Below are positions 16,234 through 25,520 of a stretch of 64,000 nt of DNA, one piece after another. The stretch comes from Levilactobacillus wangkuiensis. Its GTDB lineage: Bacteria; Bacillota; Bacilli; Lactobacillales; Lactobacillaceae. The stretch's first letter is position 1. Each line of letters starts with the position of its first letter. The DNA lies in NCBI RefSeq assembly GCF_016861605.1, contig NZ_BOLM01000004.1, forward strand, positions 186,001-250,000, given 5' to 3'. Below the pieces are notes generated by a model, which was not told the origin of the DNA, ran no database searches, and was given only the letters and a program-made list of their open reading frames with translations. The position numbers and the translations under genes are program-made.

Positions 16234-17631
16234 CTACTCATCGTCAATTGCATCAAAAATAACGGAATGAACTAACGCAGCGGTACTCTCAATTCTGCGC
16301 TTCATCGTCGACTCATTGTAATCGGTGTTTAAATACGGTTTGACTTTGTTTGCCAATTCAAGCTTGTCGTCTAACGAGAGTGCAACCGTTCTTTTCTTAG
16401 GATTATCGAGGAAAAACTTGAAGATAATCCGGAAAGGCTGATGTTGCAATAGCAGCCCAATCAACGACAGTTTCCCTTCATTCGTATCTAGTTCCCGTAA
16501 TAACTTCCGCCCACTATGATTAATGACATAAGTGTTTTTCACCTTTGTACATAGCCCCAAATACCAAACTAAATTACCGTAGTAGTCTCCTTGGCGTTCT
16601 GCGTAGCCAAAGACACTAGCAATATCTTGTTTGTGTAAGCCTTGACTATCAATATCATCATCGTGATAAGCATCATTTAGTAGACTGAGCGTCTTGACCA
16701 ACTTAATGTACGAATTGGCTTGTGGGAAGACAATTTCAACAGGTTCAGTAACAACTTTGCTGGTCTTATAAATATCAACAACTTTTTTCTCAGTAATTGG
16801 TGAATTATCCAAGAATCTAAACGACCTCTGCCTAACCATCTGAATGGTCGAGTAGTTATGGGGATCGGTAAACTCGTACTCATTAAAGTAGTAATTTCCA
16901 CCAAGTAAGGATAAGAACGCCGGACGTACAGGCTTTGTGACTCCTCGGTGATGAATCACATAATAAGGATAGTAGAGCTGGCGAACTAAGAAATCGGCTT
17001 CTGGTACAGCTTTGGCTTCAATAATAACAATTGACTGATTGTTCTCAAAGGTTGCGTCAATCTCAATTTGCGCACCGTTCACAGTTAATTTCTGTGGCCG
17101 ATCAACCCCAATATTAAACTCCATCGGACCAGACCCCATCCGTCCATGCAGTACGGGCAAGAACTGGCTACCACCATCATCCAATGCCTTGTTTAGCATT
17201 CCGCTGGAGAAGGCCGCGTCAATATAGGTATTCTCTGATGGAATGGTATCCGGCGAAATGGTCTGAATATCTGGAAAGCGAATCAGCTCTGGCTGTTTAG
17301 TCTCATCAATCGCCAAATTGGCATAAGCATTGAATCTTCCCAAGCGATACGTATAAATCCCATCAACATACCCTAACGGCATAATGTTGATGTAATGTTT
17401 AATATCCTGTACACCTGCTTTAAACGGTGTTGGTAAGCTGTAAGAACGGTCAAACTTAGCCAGGTTACGGACATCTGGACCATTTATCTGGTTACTAAAA
17501 TCCTTTAGTTCTGGAGCAGTGATATCAAAATACCCTTTTTCATCAACGGACTCTGTAATTTCATTACCAATCGTATCGAATATCCTTTGCCACACATCAT
17601 TTTTATTTGCTTTATTCGTTCCACGTGCCAT
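16234..17631 (-). CDS. Type II restriction endonuclease-like protein (R1)
   Basis: 465 aa. A central nuclease-like core is visible: Asp192 in IEIDATFENN, then Glu205-x-Lys207 in IVIIEAKAV, the PD-(D/E)xK arrangement. The C-terminal 150 residues look winged-helix-like (DIASVFGYAERQGDYYGNLV, then GRKLLRELD). I believe it belongs to the restriction proteins annotated with DUF6996/DUF6997 (family memory, not checked). It is divergent from the second nuclease and two methyltransferases. A GATC lies in its short leader (17653-17656), near a TATACT -10 (17672-17677). Confidence 0.75.
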   Translation of the reverse strand: MARGTNKANKNDVWQRIFDTIGNEITESVDEKGYFDITAPELKDFSNQINGPDVRNLAKFDRSYSLPTPFKAGVQDIKHYINIMPLGYVDGIYTYRLGRFNAYANLAIDETKQPELIRFPDIQTISPDTIPSENTYIDAAFSSGMLNKALDDGGSQFLPVLHGRMGSGPMEFNIGVDRPQKLTVNGAQIEIDATFENNQSIVIIEAKAVPEADFLVRQLYYPYYVIHHRGVTKPVRPAFLSLLGGNYYFNEYEFTDPHNYSTIQMVRQRSFRFLDNSPITEKKVVDIYKTSKVVTEPVEIVFPQANSYIKLVKTLSLLNDAYHDDDIDSQGLHKQDIASVFGYAERQGDYYGNLVWYLGLCTKVKNTYVINHSGRKLLRELDTNEGKLSLIGLLLQHQPFRIIFKFFLDNPKKRTVALSLDDKLELANKVKPYLNTDYNESTMKRRIESTAALVHSVIFDAIDDE

Positions 17632-17799
17632 ATAAACTCCCTTTCATCTTCAGATCTTTAACTTTCTATACAGTATAATCCAAAAATCACAGTGAGATAG
17701 TTATTTCGTAACACATACATACTAAATTACAACGGAAACTAATTGTTGGGTTTTATATGGTAAGTGTATACTATACTGAAGATAAGGAGATGGAAGATT

Positions 17800-18423
17800 A
17801 TGAAAACTGGAGGAACAGGTGGTGCACACACCAATCAGACAGGTTTGAAATTTGAAAAGCAAACTGACCTTGCCTTCCGAATTAACAAGGAACTTAGCAA
17901 TAAATATTTCTTAAAGCCCCACATCTTTAAAAATAATAATAAAAATAAATCCAAATTACTAAGCTTTGATCTTTACCGAATCAATGGCACAAAACGAATT
18001 GGCATCATTTCAAAAAAGAAACAATTTTACAATGTCTTGTCTGAAACTTATGGAATTGAAAATAAAGATCATAAAAACTGGGAACCGGATGAAGCCTTCT
18101 TCAACGAAGAAAGAAACACTGTTTTCATAGTCGAGAAGAAATGGCAATCACACACAGGGTCAGCTGATGAAAAAGTTTTAGGCTTTGTAAACAAACGTAG
18201 AATCTATCAAAGTATGCTCAATAATTATATAAAAAATGGCGAACCTAAACCAAGCGTTGAATTTTCAGCGCTCTTCAATTCTTCCTGGTGGTTACACGGG
18301 GCAAAAAAGGCAAACGTCAACATTTCAAATGAGCAAAGATATCAAGACTACTTTGATAGTTTACGAAGCGATGGTATCAAAATATTTTTCGATAACTACG
18401 ATTATTGGTGGTTTGGCCTATAA
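17800..18423 (+). CDS. Second restriction endonuclease-like protein (R2), PD-(D/E)xK
   Basis: 207 aa, AT-rich. N-terminus GGTGGAHTNQTGLKFE. Catalytic signature Pro96-Asp97, then Glu112-x-Lys114 in VFIVEKKWQ, followed by GSADEK. This is a typical type II PD-(D/E)xK core. Start 17800 is chosen for AAGGAG upstream. It precedes two methyltransferase genes on the same strand and diverges from R1. A promoter TTGTTG/TATACT (17743-17772) is plausible. R1 and R2 could be alternative enzymes or two subunits of a heterodimeric nuclease (inference). Confidence 0.7.
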   Translation: MKTGGTGGAHTNQTGLKFEKQTDLAFRINKELSNKYFLKPHIFKNNNKNKSKLLSFDLYRINGTKRIGIISKKKQFYNVLSETYGIENKDHKNWEPDEAFFNEERNTVFIVEKKWQSHTGSADEKVLGFVNKRRIYQSMLNNYIKNGEPKPSVEFSALFNSSWWLHGAKKANVNISNEQRYQDYFDSLRSDGIKIFFDNYDYWWFGL

Positions 18424-18643
18424 ACCATATTTAAACATGCTAAGCTCTAGACCACCAGTTATTCAAATTATACCGGCAATGTATATAAACATATCTCTTA
18501 CTCAAATTAGTGCCAAAAAGCATGTCTTTCAAAGTCATGCTTTTTTTGGTAAAATAAAATTCAAACATACGTTCTCACGACACCATTCACTCGACACCTT
18601 ATACTTATTCTTAATATCTAAAATAAATATTCTGAGGTGGCTC

Positions 18644-19417
18644 GTGAGACAACCATTCTATCAAAATAGCCTAATTCGCTTATACCAAGGTGATTCGCTT
18701 CAACTCATGCAAAAAATGGCAGATAATAGCATTGATGTCATTGTTGCCGATCCACCATACTTTCTTTCCAATGGTGGATTTTCAAATCGTGGGGGAAAGA
18801 AAGTTAGCGTAGATAAGGGTGCTTGGGATCAAGTTAATGACAAATATGCAACCTCTGAAATTTTTAACGATTTGTTCTTGAAGGAATCTAGGCGTATCCT
18901 AAAGCCTCATGGTACCATCTGGGTATTTGGTAGTTTACACAACATCTATGAGGTTGGTTACTTGATGAAGCAACATGATTATCGTATTCTGAACAATATC
19001 ACTTGGCAGAAATTAAATCCGCCACCGAACCTTAGCTGTCGAATGTTTACCCATTCTACTGAGACAATCATCTGGGCCAGAAAGTTTGCTAAGCAGAAGC
19101 ACTATTACAATTATGACTTGATGCGTGAGTACAATCACGGCAAACAGATGAAAGATGTATGGTCAACACCTGTTATTAAACAATCAGAGCGCAAATTTGG
19201 ACGCCACCCAACGCAAAAACCACTTGCAATTATCACCAGAATAATTGAAGCCTCAACTACCGAAGAAATGCTAGTACTTGATCCATTTGTCGGTAGCGGA
19301 ACCACAGCTGTTGCCTGCCAATTACTTAATCGACACTGTATCGGAATTGATTTGTTACCGGAATACCTAGAGATCGCTAAGCGACGTATCCACAATGAAG
19401 AAGGAGCCCTATTTTAA
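18644..19417 (+). CDS. DpnA-like adenine-N6 DNA methyltransferase (beta class)
   Basis: 257 aa from a GTG start at 18644 preceded by GAGGTGG; a long in-frame extension to 18236 overlaps R2 and is not credible. The catalytic DPPY (36-39) lies N-terminal to the AdoMet motif DPFVGSGTTA (about 212), the beta-class order. Length and layout match DpnA (about 268 aa), which methylates adenine and accepts single-stranded DNA. It ends immediately before the next methyltransferase ATG. The target site is unknown. Confidence 0.87.
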   Translation: MRQPFYQNSLIRLYQGDSLQLMQKMADNSIDVIVADPPYFLSNGGFSNRGGKKVSVDKGAWDQVNDKYATSEIFNDLFLKESRRILKPHGTIWVFGSLHNIYEVGYLMKQHDYRILNNITWQKLNPPPNLSCRMFTHSTETIIWARKFAKQKHYYNYDLMREYNHGKQMKDVWSTPVIKQSERKFGRHPTQKPLAIITRIIEASTTEEMLVLDPFVGSGTTAVACQLLNRHCIGIDLLPEYLEIAKRRIHNEEGALF

Positions 19418-20365
19418 ATGTGTGCAACAAACTCAGAGTTAACCGAGATATCTCCCATCATCAAATGGGCCGGTGGTAAGAAAAGATTAGCGCCCCTAAT
19501 CGAGGAGATGGTCAGTCAAAAATTTAATTTAGCTGACATTGACACCTACGTAGAGCCCTTTGCTGGTGGCGCCTCACTTTTTCTCTACCTAGCAACTAAG
19601 TATCGATTTAAGAAGCAAGTCATTATGGACATTAATCCAGAACTAATTAACTTATATATTCAAGTGCGAGACAATCTTCAGCCATTAATAAATGGCTTAG
19701 ACCAGATTCAAGATGCGTACAATATCTTATCCGAAGAGCATGACTTAGCCGAGAAGAAAGCCTACTTCTACCAAATTCGAGAAGACTTTAATCACTCACT
19801 TCTTTTAGCCCAAGATAGTTCTAGTGAGCTCGGTTCCGAGCAAAATATCGAACAAGCAATCCGTTTTATTTTTCTCAATAAAGCTGATTTTAATGGTCTT
19901 TATCGGGTCAATTCAAAGGGCACTTTCAACGTTCCTTTTGGTCATCGAAAACAGCTCAATCTTTTTGATGTTGATAATCTATCCAAGTTCTCAAACCTCC
20001 TACAAAATACTGAAATTCTACTTGGAGACTACCGTGACACGCAACGTTTTGCTGGTCCTAAAACCTTCTTTTACTTTGATCCCCCTTATAGGCCACTTAG
20101 TGATTCCGCCAGCTTTACTAGTTATGCAAAATCAAGCTTTAATGACGATTCTCAAATAGAGTTGGCTACCTTTACTAAAGAGATTACGCAATCAGGCGCA
20201 CACTTTGCTTTAAGCAATTCCGATCCGCATCAAAGTGATCCAAACGATAACTTCTTTGATGATCTATATGCTGATTTTGATATTCAGCGCATTCAAGCCG
20301 CTAGAATGATTTCAGCTCGCTCAAAGGGACGTGGGAACGTTTCTGAGTTATTAATAATCAACTAA
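19418..20365 (+). CDS. Dam/DpnM-type (D12 class) adenine-N6 DNA methyltransferase
   Basis: 315 aa of the alpha-class D12 family. KWAGGKKRLAP and PFAGGASLFLYL form the AdoMet site; FNGLYRVNSKGTFNVPFG is typical of Dam/DpnM recognition regions; the catalytic motif is YFDPPYRPLS near residue 220. Most relatives methylate GATC, though GATATC enzymes share the fold, so the site is not certain. It starts directly after the DpnA-like gene (TAA then ATG) and ends before the 20380-20440 terminator. Confidence 0.9.
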   Translation: MCATNSELTEISPIIKWAGGKKRLAPLIEEMVSQKFNLADIDTYVEPFAGGASLFLYLATKYRFKKQVIMDINPELINLYIQVRDNLQPLINGLDQIQDAYNILSEEHDLAEKKAYFYQIREDFNHSLLLAQDSSSELGSEQNIEQAIRFIFLNKADFNGLYRVNSKGTFNVPFGHRKQLNLFDVDNLSKFSNLLQNTEILLGDYRDTQRFAGPKTFFYFDPPYRPLSDSASFTSYAKSSFNDDSQIELATFTKEITQSGAHFALSNSDPHQSDPNDNFFDDLYADFDIQRIQAARMISARSKGRGNVSELLIIN

Positions 20366-20379
20366 TTACTGGGTATACC

Positions 20380-20440
20380 AATGAGTTCACTAAAAGATGC
20401 CACTGTCGATATGACAATGGCATCTTTTAGTGAACTCATT
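20380..20440. terminator. Very long bidirectional hairpin terminator within the defence island
   Basis: A 23-bp perfect arm, running from AATGAGTTCACT at 20380 to AAAGATGCCA at 20402, pairs with 20418-20440. It separates the methyltransferase operon from the convergent helicase/ATPase operon. Confidence 0.85.
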
Positions 20441-20468
20441 TATTACCTACAGAGCATCACAATCTCAC

Positions 20469-20969
20469 TTATCTCATCTGAGCTATGAAGTCCTCATTAT
20501 CCTGGAAGTACTCATTCATGCTATCCAATATTTGCCTTTTATCATGAATGCCATACTTAGCTATATCTTGATAACAACTTTCAATTCCGCCTAACATATA
20601 CTCATAGAAAGTTGACACGTTCGGTAGTGTTGCATATTTTTCACCATTCTTATTATTAGCAAAGGCCATATGATTCAACACTTGATCATATGGCTTATCT
20701 AGATTATCAAGTATTGTGAGTAGACCAAAGGCGTCATCATAGTCCGGACCCCATTTATTATAAGAAACTCGTGACAGCGTCCGACTAATTCCACTTCCAT
20801 CATCGGTGACCAAAGGAATTCTATTTTTCTGCTCAAGACCGCGTAATGCCAGCATTGTTTGAATCTTGACGATACTTAAATCATCCTCTGCACTAAAGAA
20901 AGTATAAACTTCATTGTACTCTTGTGCATGATACTTAATCGTAATATCTGCGCTTTTCATATCTTCCAA
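20469..20969 (-). CDS. Unknown protein, last gene of helicase/DndD-like operon
   Basis: 166-aa acidic soluble protein with no motif I recognise. It is rich in Asp, Glu, Tyr and Asn, with a mixed helical C-terminus (YEYMLGGIESCYQDIAKYGI). It begins 11 nt after the ATPase stop, apparently at a TTG (20969) with AGGAG 8 nt before; an ATG nine bases on is too far from that site. Its consistent position suggests a core part of the system. It may be an effector or adaptor (inference only). Confidence 0.6.
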   Translation of the reverse strand: MEDMKSADITIKYHAQEYNEVYTFFSAEDDLSIVKIQTMLALRGLEQKNRIPLVTDDGSGISRTLSRVSYNKWGPDYDDAFGLLTILDNLDKPYDQVLNHMAFANNKNGEKYATLPNVSTFYEYMLGGIESCYQDIAKYGIHDKRQILDSMNEYFQDNEDFIAQMR

Positions 20970-20980
20970 AATATTGTCTC

Positions 20981-23026
20981 CTAACTATTAATAAATTCGC
21001 GAAGATCTGCCAAGTTAATACTATCAACTTGGATTCTATCATTGTCATCAACACTTAGCTGATAGGCACGACCAACATCATTCGAAATATTATCAAAAAG
21101 TTCCTTGCGTAATTGACGTTTAAATGACAAAAAAATTAACTGATCGAACTTTGTTAATATTTCCTTACTACTCAGATCGATATAATGTTCATCCACGTTC
21201 GACAAGGCTGCATCCATAATTATTCCGTTTTGAACACCATCAAATTCCGAATGTTCTTGAATAGTCTGTAACAGCGAACTTAAAAATGACAAATAAACTA
21301 ACACTGTTTGACCGGTTGAAGGAACATCGGTTATTTCAGTCCATTGATTTACCTCACCAATCGTTTGTTTGCGATATAGGCTCAATTTATACTCCGACGT
21401 TAAAGTCACCTTATACTCAGGACCCATTACATTTCCCACAACTGTTTTCAAATTATCCTGGATGGATTTTATTGCAATGCTTTCCTTTGTAGCGAACTCA
21501 GCTTGCACTTCATCCCGAAGATTTTGAAGACCTCTTTCTGCACTGAAAACACGTTGATTATAGTCCATATCCTTCTGCATCTTTAACATAATTTTACGAT
21601 TTTTGCTAATTTCCTGTCTTGAATTCTCAATTTCAGTTCGATAGCGCTCTACTTTTACCTTATAGTTTCCAAGAGTTTTTTCCAACACATTTATATTCGT
21701 TTGCAAACTCTTTCTATTATTTTTCTTCTCCTTTTCTTCAACACTTTTTCCAATGTCTTCTTGCTTAATTTCTAATCTTTTAATTTCATTAAGATATCCA
21801 ATTCTTTTCTCGATAAAGCTCTCAAATAAATCAAATTTTTGAGTTCCATCCTCCTTAGCTCTTCTTAATAAAGTATGTATATTTGATACATGAAAGGAAT
21901 TATCATTCGGTAAAACCACCAAATCTTGAAGATGCCGATGTATTTCAGAACCATCTTCAACCGGCCGACCACAAATACAAATCTTCCGCTCAAATATTTC
22001 TTTTATGACGCGTTCGTATAAGCCGTCGAAGAAAACACTTTTTTCCTTTGATTCCTTTCCGCGATCTCTAAACTCCACAAATGATTGAAAATGTTTAGCT
22101 AACTCAATCTCATAATATAGTTTTTTTGCTACCTTGCTTTCCTTCGACAGACTATTTTTCACCTTCTGGTTCTGTATCTCAATATTTCCCGCAACAGAAT
22201 CCAAATCTTTTATGAGCGCTTTAATCTCATTAGCTTTACGTTGCGTCTTCCTTTTATCTTCAATATCAGTCGACAGCTGTTCAATATATTTTTCGTGCTC
22301 AGACTTTTGCTTTTCGTCCTCCGAAATTAAATCATTTAACTCATTTTCGCGTTCTAGATAATACTTACTCTCCTCTGAAGCTGGTCTTTCCTTAGCTTTT
22401 ATTTTCCCAATTATAGAACTTTTATGTTCGCTATCCCCTAAAAGTTTCTGTGCCCGTTCCAAACGATTTAAACCAACGACGCCAGTAATTGATTCTTTTA
22501 ATGAATTTTGAAATTCTTTTGAATTTATTGGCTGTTCTACTCGCTCTCCATCAAACATATAGATATGTGCCAATCCTAATGGCATCATTTCCTGTATTCT
22601 AACACGAGCCTGCGACTTATCGATTTCATGATAAGCAGTCGCTCCTCCATCCTCCCACAATTCGAAATTGCTTTCTTTATTCTTTGCTCCAACCTTCCCT
22701 TTACGTTTAATAAAACCAATTTCCCTAGTGGCATAATATTTTTTATTTCCTTCAGAAAAGTAAACAGTTACAGAAACTGTTGCAGATCCTCCTTCTGTAA
22801 GTTCTGAGCTGATAGTTCGGTTTAACAATTTTTCCGGAGCTGGTAGTTTAAGCACATTAGCACTTTGTCCAAAAAAGCAAAATCTGAATGCTTGGAGTAA
22901 AGTCGTCTTTCCAACACCATTCTCAGCAATCACAAGTGTTATTTTTCCATCAGTACGGTCAAAATTCAATGTAATCTTCCCATAATATTGACGGAAATTT
23001 TGAATAACTATTTTATTAAATATCAT
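20981..23026 (-). CDS. DndD/SMC-like coiled-coil AAA ATPase
   Basis: 681 aa. Walker A AENGVGKTT (35-42) follows the Rad50-like opening FNKIVIQNFRQYYGKITLNF. A long charged coiled coil (about 210-520) is broken near residue 345 by KICICGRPVEDGSEIHRH, a Cys-x-Cys zinc-hook-like apex. The C-terminal head has an unusual signature (PSTGQTVLVYLSF) and a Walker B-like IIMDAALSNVDE. This is the DndD/RecN-type head of DNA-repair and anti-phage ATPases. Start 23026 overlaps the small upstream gene by 11 nt. No DndC/DndE sulfur-transfer genes are present, so it is not a complete phosphorothioation system. Confidence 0.8.
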   Translation of the reverse strand: MIFNKIVIQNFRQYYGKITLNFDRTDGKITLVIAENGVGKTTLLQAFRFCFFGQSANVLKLPAPEKLLNRTISSELTEGGSATVSVTVYFSEGNKKYYATREIGFIKRKGKVGAKNKESNFELWEDGGATAYHEIDKSQARVRIQEMMPLGLAHIYMFDGERVEQPINSKEFQNSLKESITGVVGLNRLERAQKLLGDSEHKSSIIGKIKAKERPASEESKYYLERENELNDLISEDEKQKSEHEKYIEQLSTDIEDKRKTQRKANEIKALIKDLDSVAGNIEIQNQKVKNSLSKESKVAKKLYYEIELAKHFQSFVEFRDRGKESKEKSVFFDGLYERVIKEIFERKICICGRPVEDGSEIHRHLQDLVVLPNDNSFHVSNIHTLLRRAKEDGTQKFDLFESFIEKRIGYLNEIKRLEIKQEDIGKSVEEKEKKNNRKSLQTNINVLEKTLGNYKVKVERYRTEIENSRQEISKNRKIMLKMQKDMDYNQRVFSAERGLQNLRDEVQAEFATKESIAIKSIQDNLKTVVGNVMGPEYKVTLTSEYKLSLYRKQTIGEVNQWTEITDVPSTGQTVLVYLSFLSSLLQTIQEHSEFDGVQNGIIMDAALSNVDEHYIDLSSKEILTKFDQLIFLSFKRQLRKELFDNISNDVGRAYQLSVDDNDRIQVDSINLADLREFINS

Positions 23027-23183
23027 ATTCCCTAGCCACCTCATGCACAATTTCGGAAATTACCTGAGCATCAATTATTCTTTGTTCACTATATAACTGT
23101 TCATTAACTTTCTTTAACAACAGCTCCCTTATTTTTCCTCTTTTTCCTTGTTCTTTCAAATCCTCATCTTCAGCTTTTTCCAA
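23016..23183 (-). CDS. Small helical protein between helicase and ATPase
   Basis: About 55 aa, highly charged and helical (KIRELLLKKVNEQLYSEQ). A TTG at 23183, 2 nt after the helicase stop, has GGAGAGGA at proper spacing. An ATG at 23207 would give 63 aa but lacks a ribosome site. The 3' end overlaps the ATPase start, so all three are translationally coupled. Short proteins in this position are annotated elsewhere as DNA-modification-system-associated small proteins (from memory, unverified). Confidence 0.6.
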   Translation of the reverse strand: MEKAEDEDLKEQGKRGKIRELLLKKVNEQLYSEQRIIDAQVISEIVHEVAREYDI

Positions 23184-23184
23184 T

Positions 23185-25272
23185 CTAATCTTCCTCTCCG
23201 ATACCATATTTTTCAAACCATTCACCATATTCTTTAGACAACGCATCATAATTTATTGCATCTTTGGCATACTGATACACACGTTTCAACTCCAGATGAT
23301 TAATCGAGTCATAACCATCCTCATTTGATAAAGCCACCATGTCGTACAATATCGCTTTGGTCTTTCCTGGAGATGTTCTTAATAATCTTCCTCTACGCTG
23401 GATACATTCCCGCGGATTTCCCGAACTAGCTAACACAATCCCTGTCCTTATCTCAGGGATATCTACACCCTCATCTAAACATTTAATTGCAACCAATGTT
23501 GCCACATTACCCTTTCTAAATTGCTCGATTCGCTGTTTTCTTTCATCTCCATCTTCACTTTGCGTATATTGAGCAGCCACAATATTATTTTTACTTAACA
23601 TTAAATTTACAGCATTGAGCTGCCTGAGATCATCATCTTGATTTGCTTCAACTGTACTACTTACTTTGGTTGCACCACAGTAAACAAGTGTATATTTCAA
23701 AGGACCTATACTTTTAAGGAGTGCCTTTAATTTGACCAGCTTATCACTCGCACCATAAATAACTCGGGCCCGCTTGAATAATTGCATTTGCGCCGCCTGC
23801 GACAAGTTCTTCATTTTCACTTCGTCATCATTGCCCATCATTTTTACAAGTTTATGTGAAATCTCACGATACTCGCTCAATTCACTCTCGGTTAAAGTAA
23901 CTTCGATAGGATGATACTCGTATGGTACCAAAAATCCATTATCAATAGCTTTCTTCAATGAATACGACGCAATTACGCCATTAAAATAACTCATTAATTT
24001 CTGAGTTAGCTCCTCTGACATGTATACCTCTGGGGTAGCTGACAAACCCAACCGCCACTCAACGCTTGGTAAAACACCTAATATCGCATCTGTGGCTAAT
24101 CGATGGCACTCATCGGCTATAAAAACGTATGAGTCCTTCAGTCTCTTCAACTGCGCTTTCATCTTGTCAGACTTAAATGAGGCAATGGTTGCTATGATTA
24201 CAAAACTATCAATGTGCTCTTCTTGCCATAGTTGCCGCATGTCTTTCAATTTTACATGCCACATTGGGTTTTCTGAGAAACATTTTACAGTCTTAAATTT
24301 AAGACTTTCGAGTTCCTGTTCCCACTGATTGACCAATGATTTGTCAGGAACAACTAAAACAAAAATGCCTCTTTTTTCAATGTTCAAGTATTTCTGCATA
24401 CACAAAATTGCAGTTTTAGTTTTTCCTGTCCCAGTTGCAAAAGAAATTATTCCCTTCTTGCTTTCAATCCATTTTTGGGCCGCCTCTAATTGGTAATCTC
24501 TGGGGGTGAAATTTAACCCTTGTTCACTCTCATGACAACGTTCTACATTCCTCTCTCCTTTTAATTTTCTATATAGATCATCATATGTACTATTGGATTC
24601 TAATGATTTAAAAACTTCTTGGTCAACACACTCTTGTAAATCCAATGTATCATACTTCTTTATTTCTCCTTGCCAAAGTTTAGTAAAATTTTGCTCAAGA
24701 TCATCAGTAAAAGCCTTTTGCCCACCATCCCAGGACTTCATTACCATAAATGATTCGTAGTTTAGAGATACTGCTGAAGATGTTTCATTATTTGATCCTT
24801 CAAATCCAATACTATTATCACCAGCATCATAAAATATGCCAAACTTGTCGTGAAAGAGTCCAATATCACTTGTAGGCTCAATAACTCTTACTTCAAGATA
24901 GTCATCTGCAATTAATTTATACAATAATTCGGCTGAAGTACTCGTCTTTTCATCGGATTTTTTGAATACACTGAACAGCTCTGTTATAGATTGTTTAATT
25001 ATTTTTGTAGGATTTGTAGCTTGAATTAGGGCACGACCATCCTCCATAGATACCCATGGGGAAATGACCAGTCGCATTTTTCCACCATGCTGAATAAAAC
25101 TTTCTAATCCCATAATATATTCCACCAAAATCGATGAGGTAAAGTAACCTGAGGCACGATCATACCTTTTAGCAACCGCCAGTATAGGATCGTAAAATTC
25201 ACTAATAATATCCTGTTCAGGACTTGTATACCTCACCCCAATACCATTCATTTCATCAATAAAGCTTGCCAT
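23185..25272 (-). CDS. PLD-nuclease/superfamily 2 helicase fusion
   Basis: 695 aa. The N-terminal phospholipase-D-like domain has a single HKD motif: HDKFGIF near residue 140 with GSNNETSSA following. The helicase core has FATGTGKTKTA (about 280), DECH in IADECHRL (about 387), LSATP and QRRGRLLR. One HKD motif per chain implies dimerisation to form an active site (family knowledge). The fusion resembles helicase-nucleases of anti-phage operons. It is first of four genes, with TATAAT at 25320-25325 as a -10 and AGAGGAAAA as ribosome site. It is AT-rich relative to the flanks. Confidence 0.87.
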   Translation of the reverse strand: MASFIDEMNGIGVRYTSPEQDIISEFYDPILAVAKRYDRASGYFTSSILVEYIMGLESFIQHGGKMRLVISPWVSMEDGRALIQATNPTKIIKQSITELFSVFKKSDEKTSTSAELLYKLIADDYLEVRVIEPTSDIGLFHDKFGIFYDAGDNSIGFEGSNNETSSAVSLNYESFMVMKSWDGGQKAFTDDLEQNFTKLWQGEIKKYDTLDLQECVDQEVFKSLESNSTYDDLYRKLKGERNVERCHESEQGLNFTPRDYQLEAAQKWIESKKGIISFATGTGKTKTAILCMQKYLNIEKRGIFVLVVPDKSLVNQWEQELESLKFKTVKCFSENPMWHVKLKDMRQLWQEEHIDSFVIIATIASFKSDKMKAQLKRLKDSYVFIADECHRLATDAILGVLPSVEWRLGLSATPEVYMSEELTQKLMSYFNGVIASYSLKKAIDNGFLVPYEYHPIEVTLTESELSEYREISHKLVKMMGNDDEVKMKNLSQAAQMQLFKRARVIYGASDKLVKLKALLKSIGPLKYTLVYCGATKVSSTVEANQDDDLRQLNAVNLMLSKNNIVAAQYTQSEDGDERKQRIEQFRKGNVATLVAIKCLDEGVDIPEIRTGIVLASSGNPRECIQRRGRLLRTSPGKTKAILYDMVALSNEDGYDSINHLELKRVYQYAKDAINYDALSKEYGEWFEKYGIGEED

Positions 25273-25520
25273 TTGATTTTCCTCTTAACTAGTTATCAAT
25301 TTCATAATTGCTGACTCCAATTATACTACACGCCTTCGCTTCAAAGGATACCTATCTTTTTTATGTTCTCTCAGAATTAGCATTACGTACTAGGAAATAC
25401 ACTTAAAAACCAACCCTACCTAGTTATCCGCGCCTTACTAAATTGTTTACCTCAAAGTCTAAAAAAATTCACGATTAGCGACCATACTGAGCGCAACTTA
25501 AATTGGGAAGGATGATTCTG

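Noticed and set aside
18236-18643. N-terminal extension of the DpnA-like methyltransferase
   Set aside because: It overlaps the nuclease gene in another frame; the GTG at 18644 has a ribosome site and gives the family length.
16234-20365. A standard DpnII system
   Set aside because: The methyltransferases fit DpnM/DpnA but neither nuclease resembles DpnII in what I can read.
20469-25272. Dnd phosphorothioation operon
   Set aside because: Only the DndD-like ATPase fits; DndC, DndE, DndB and a cysteine desulfurase are missing.
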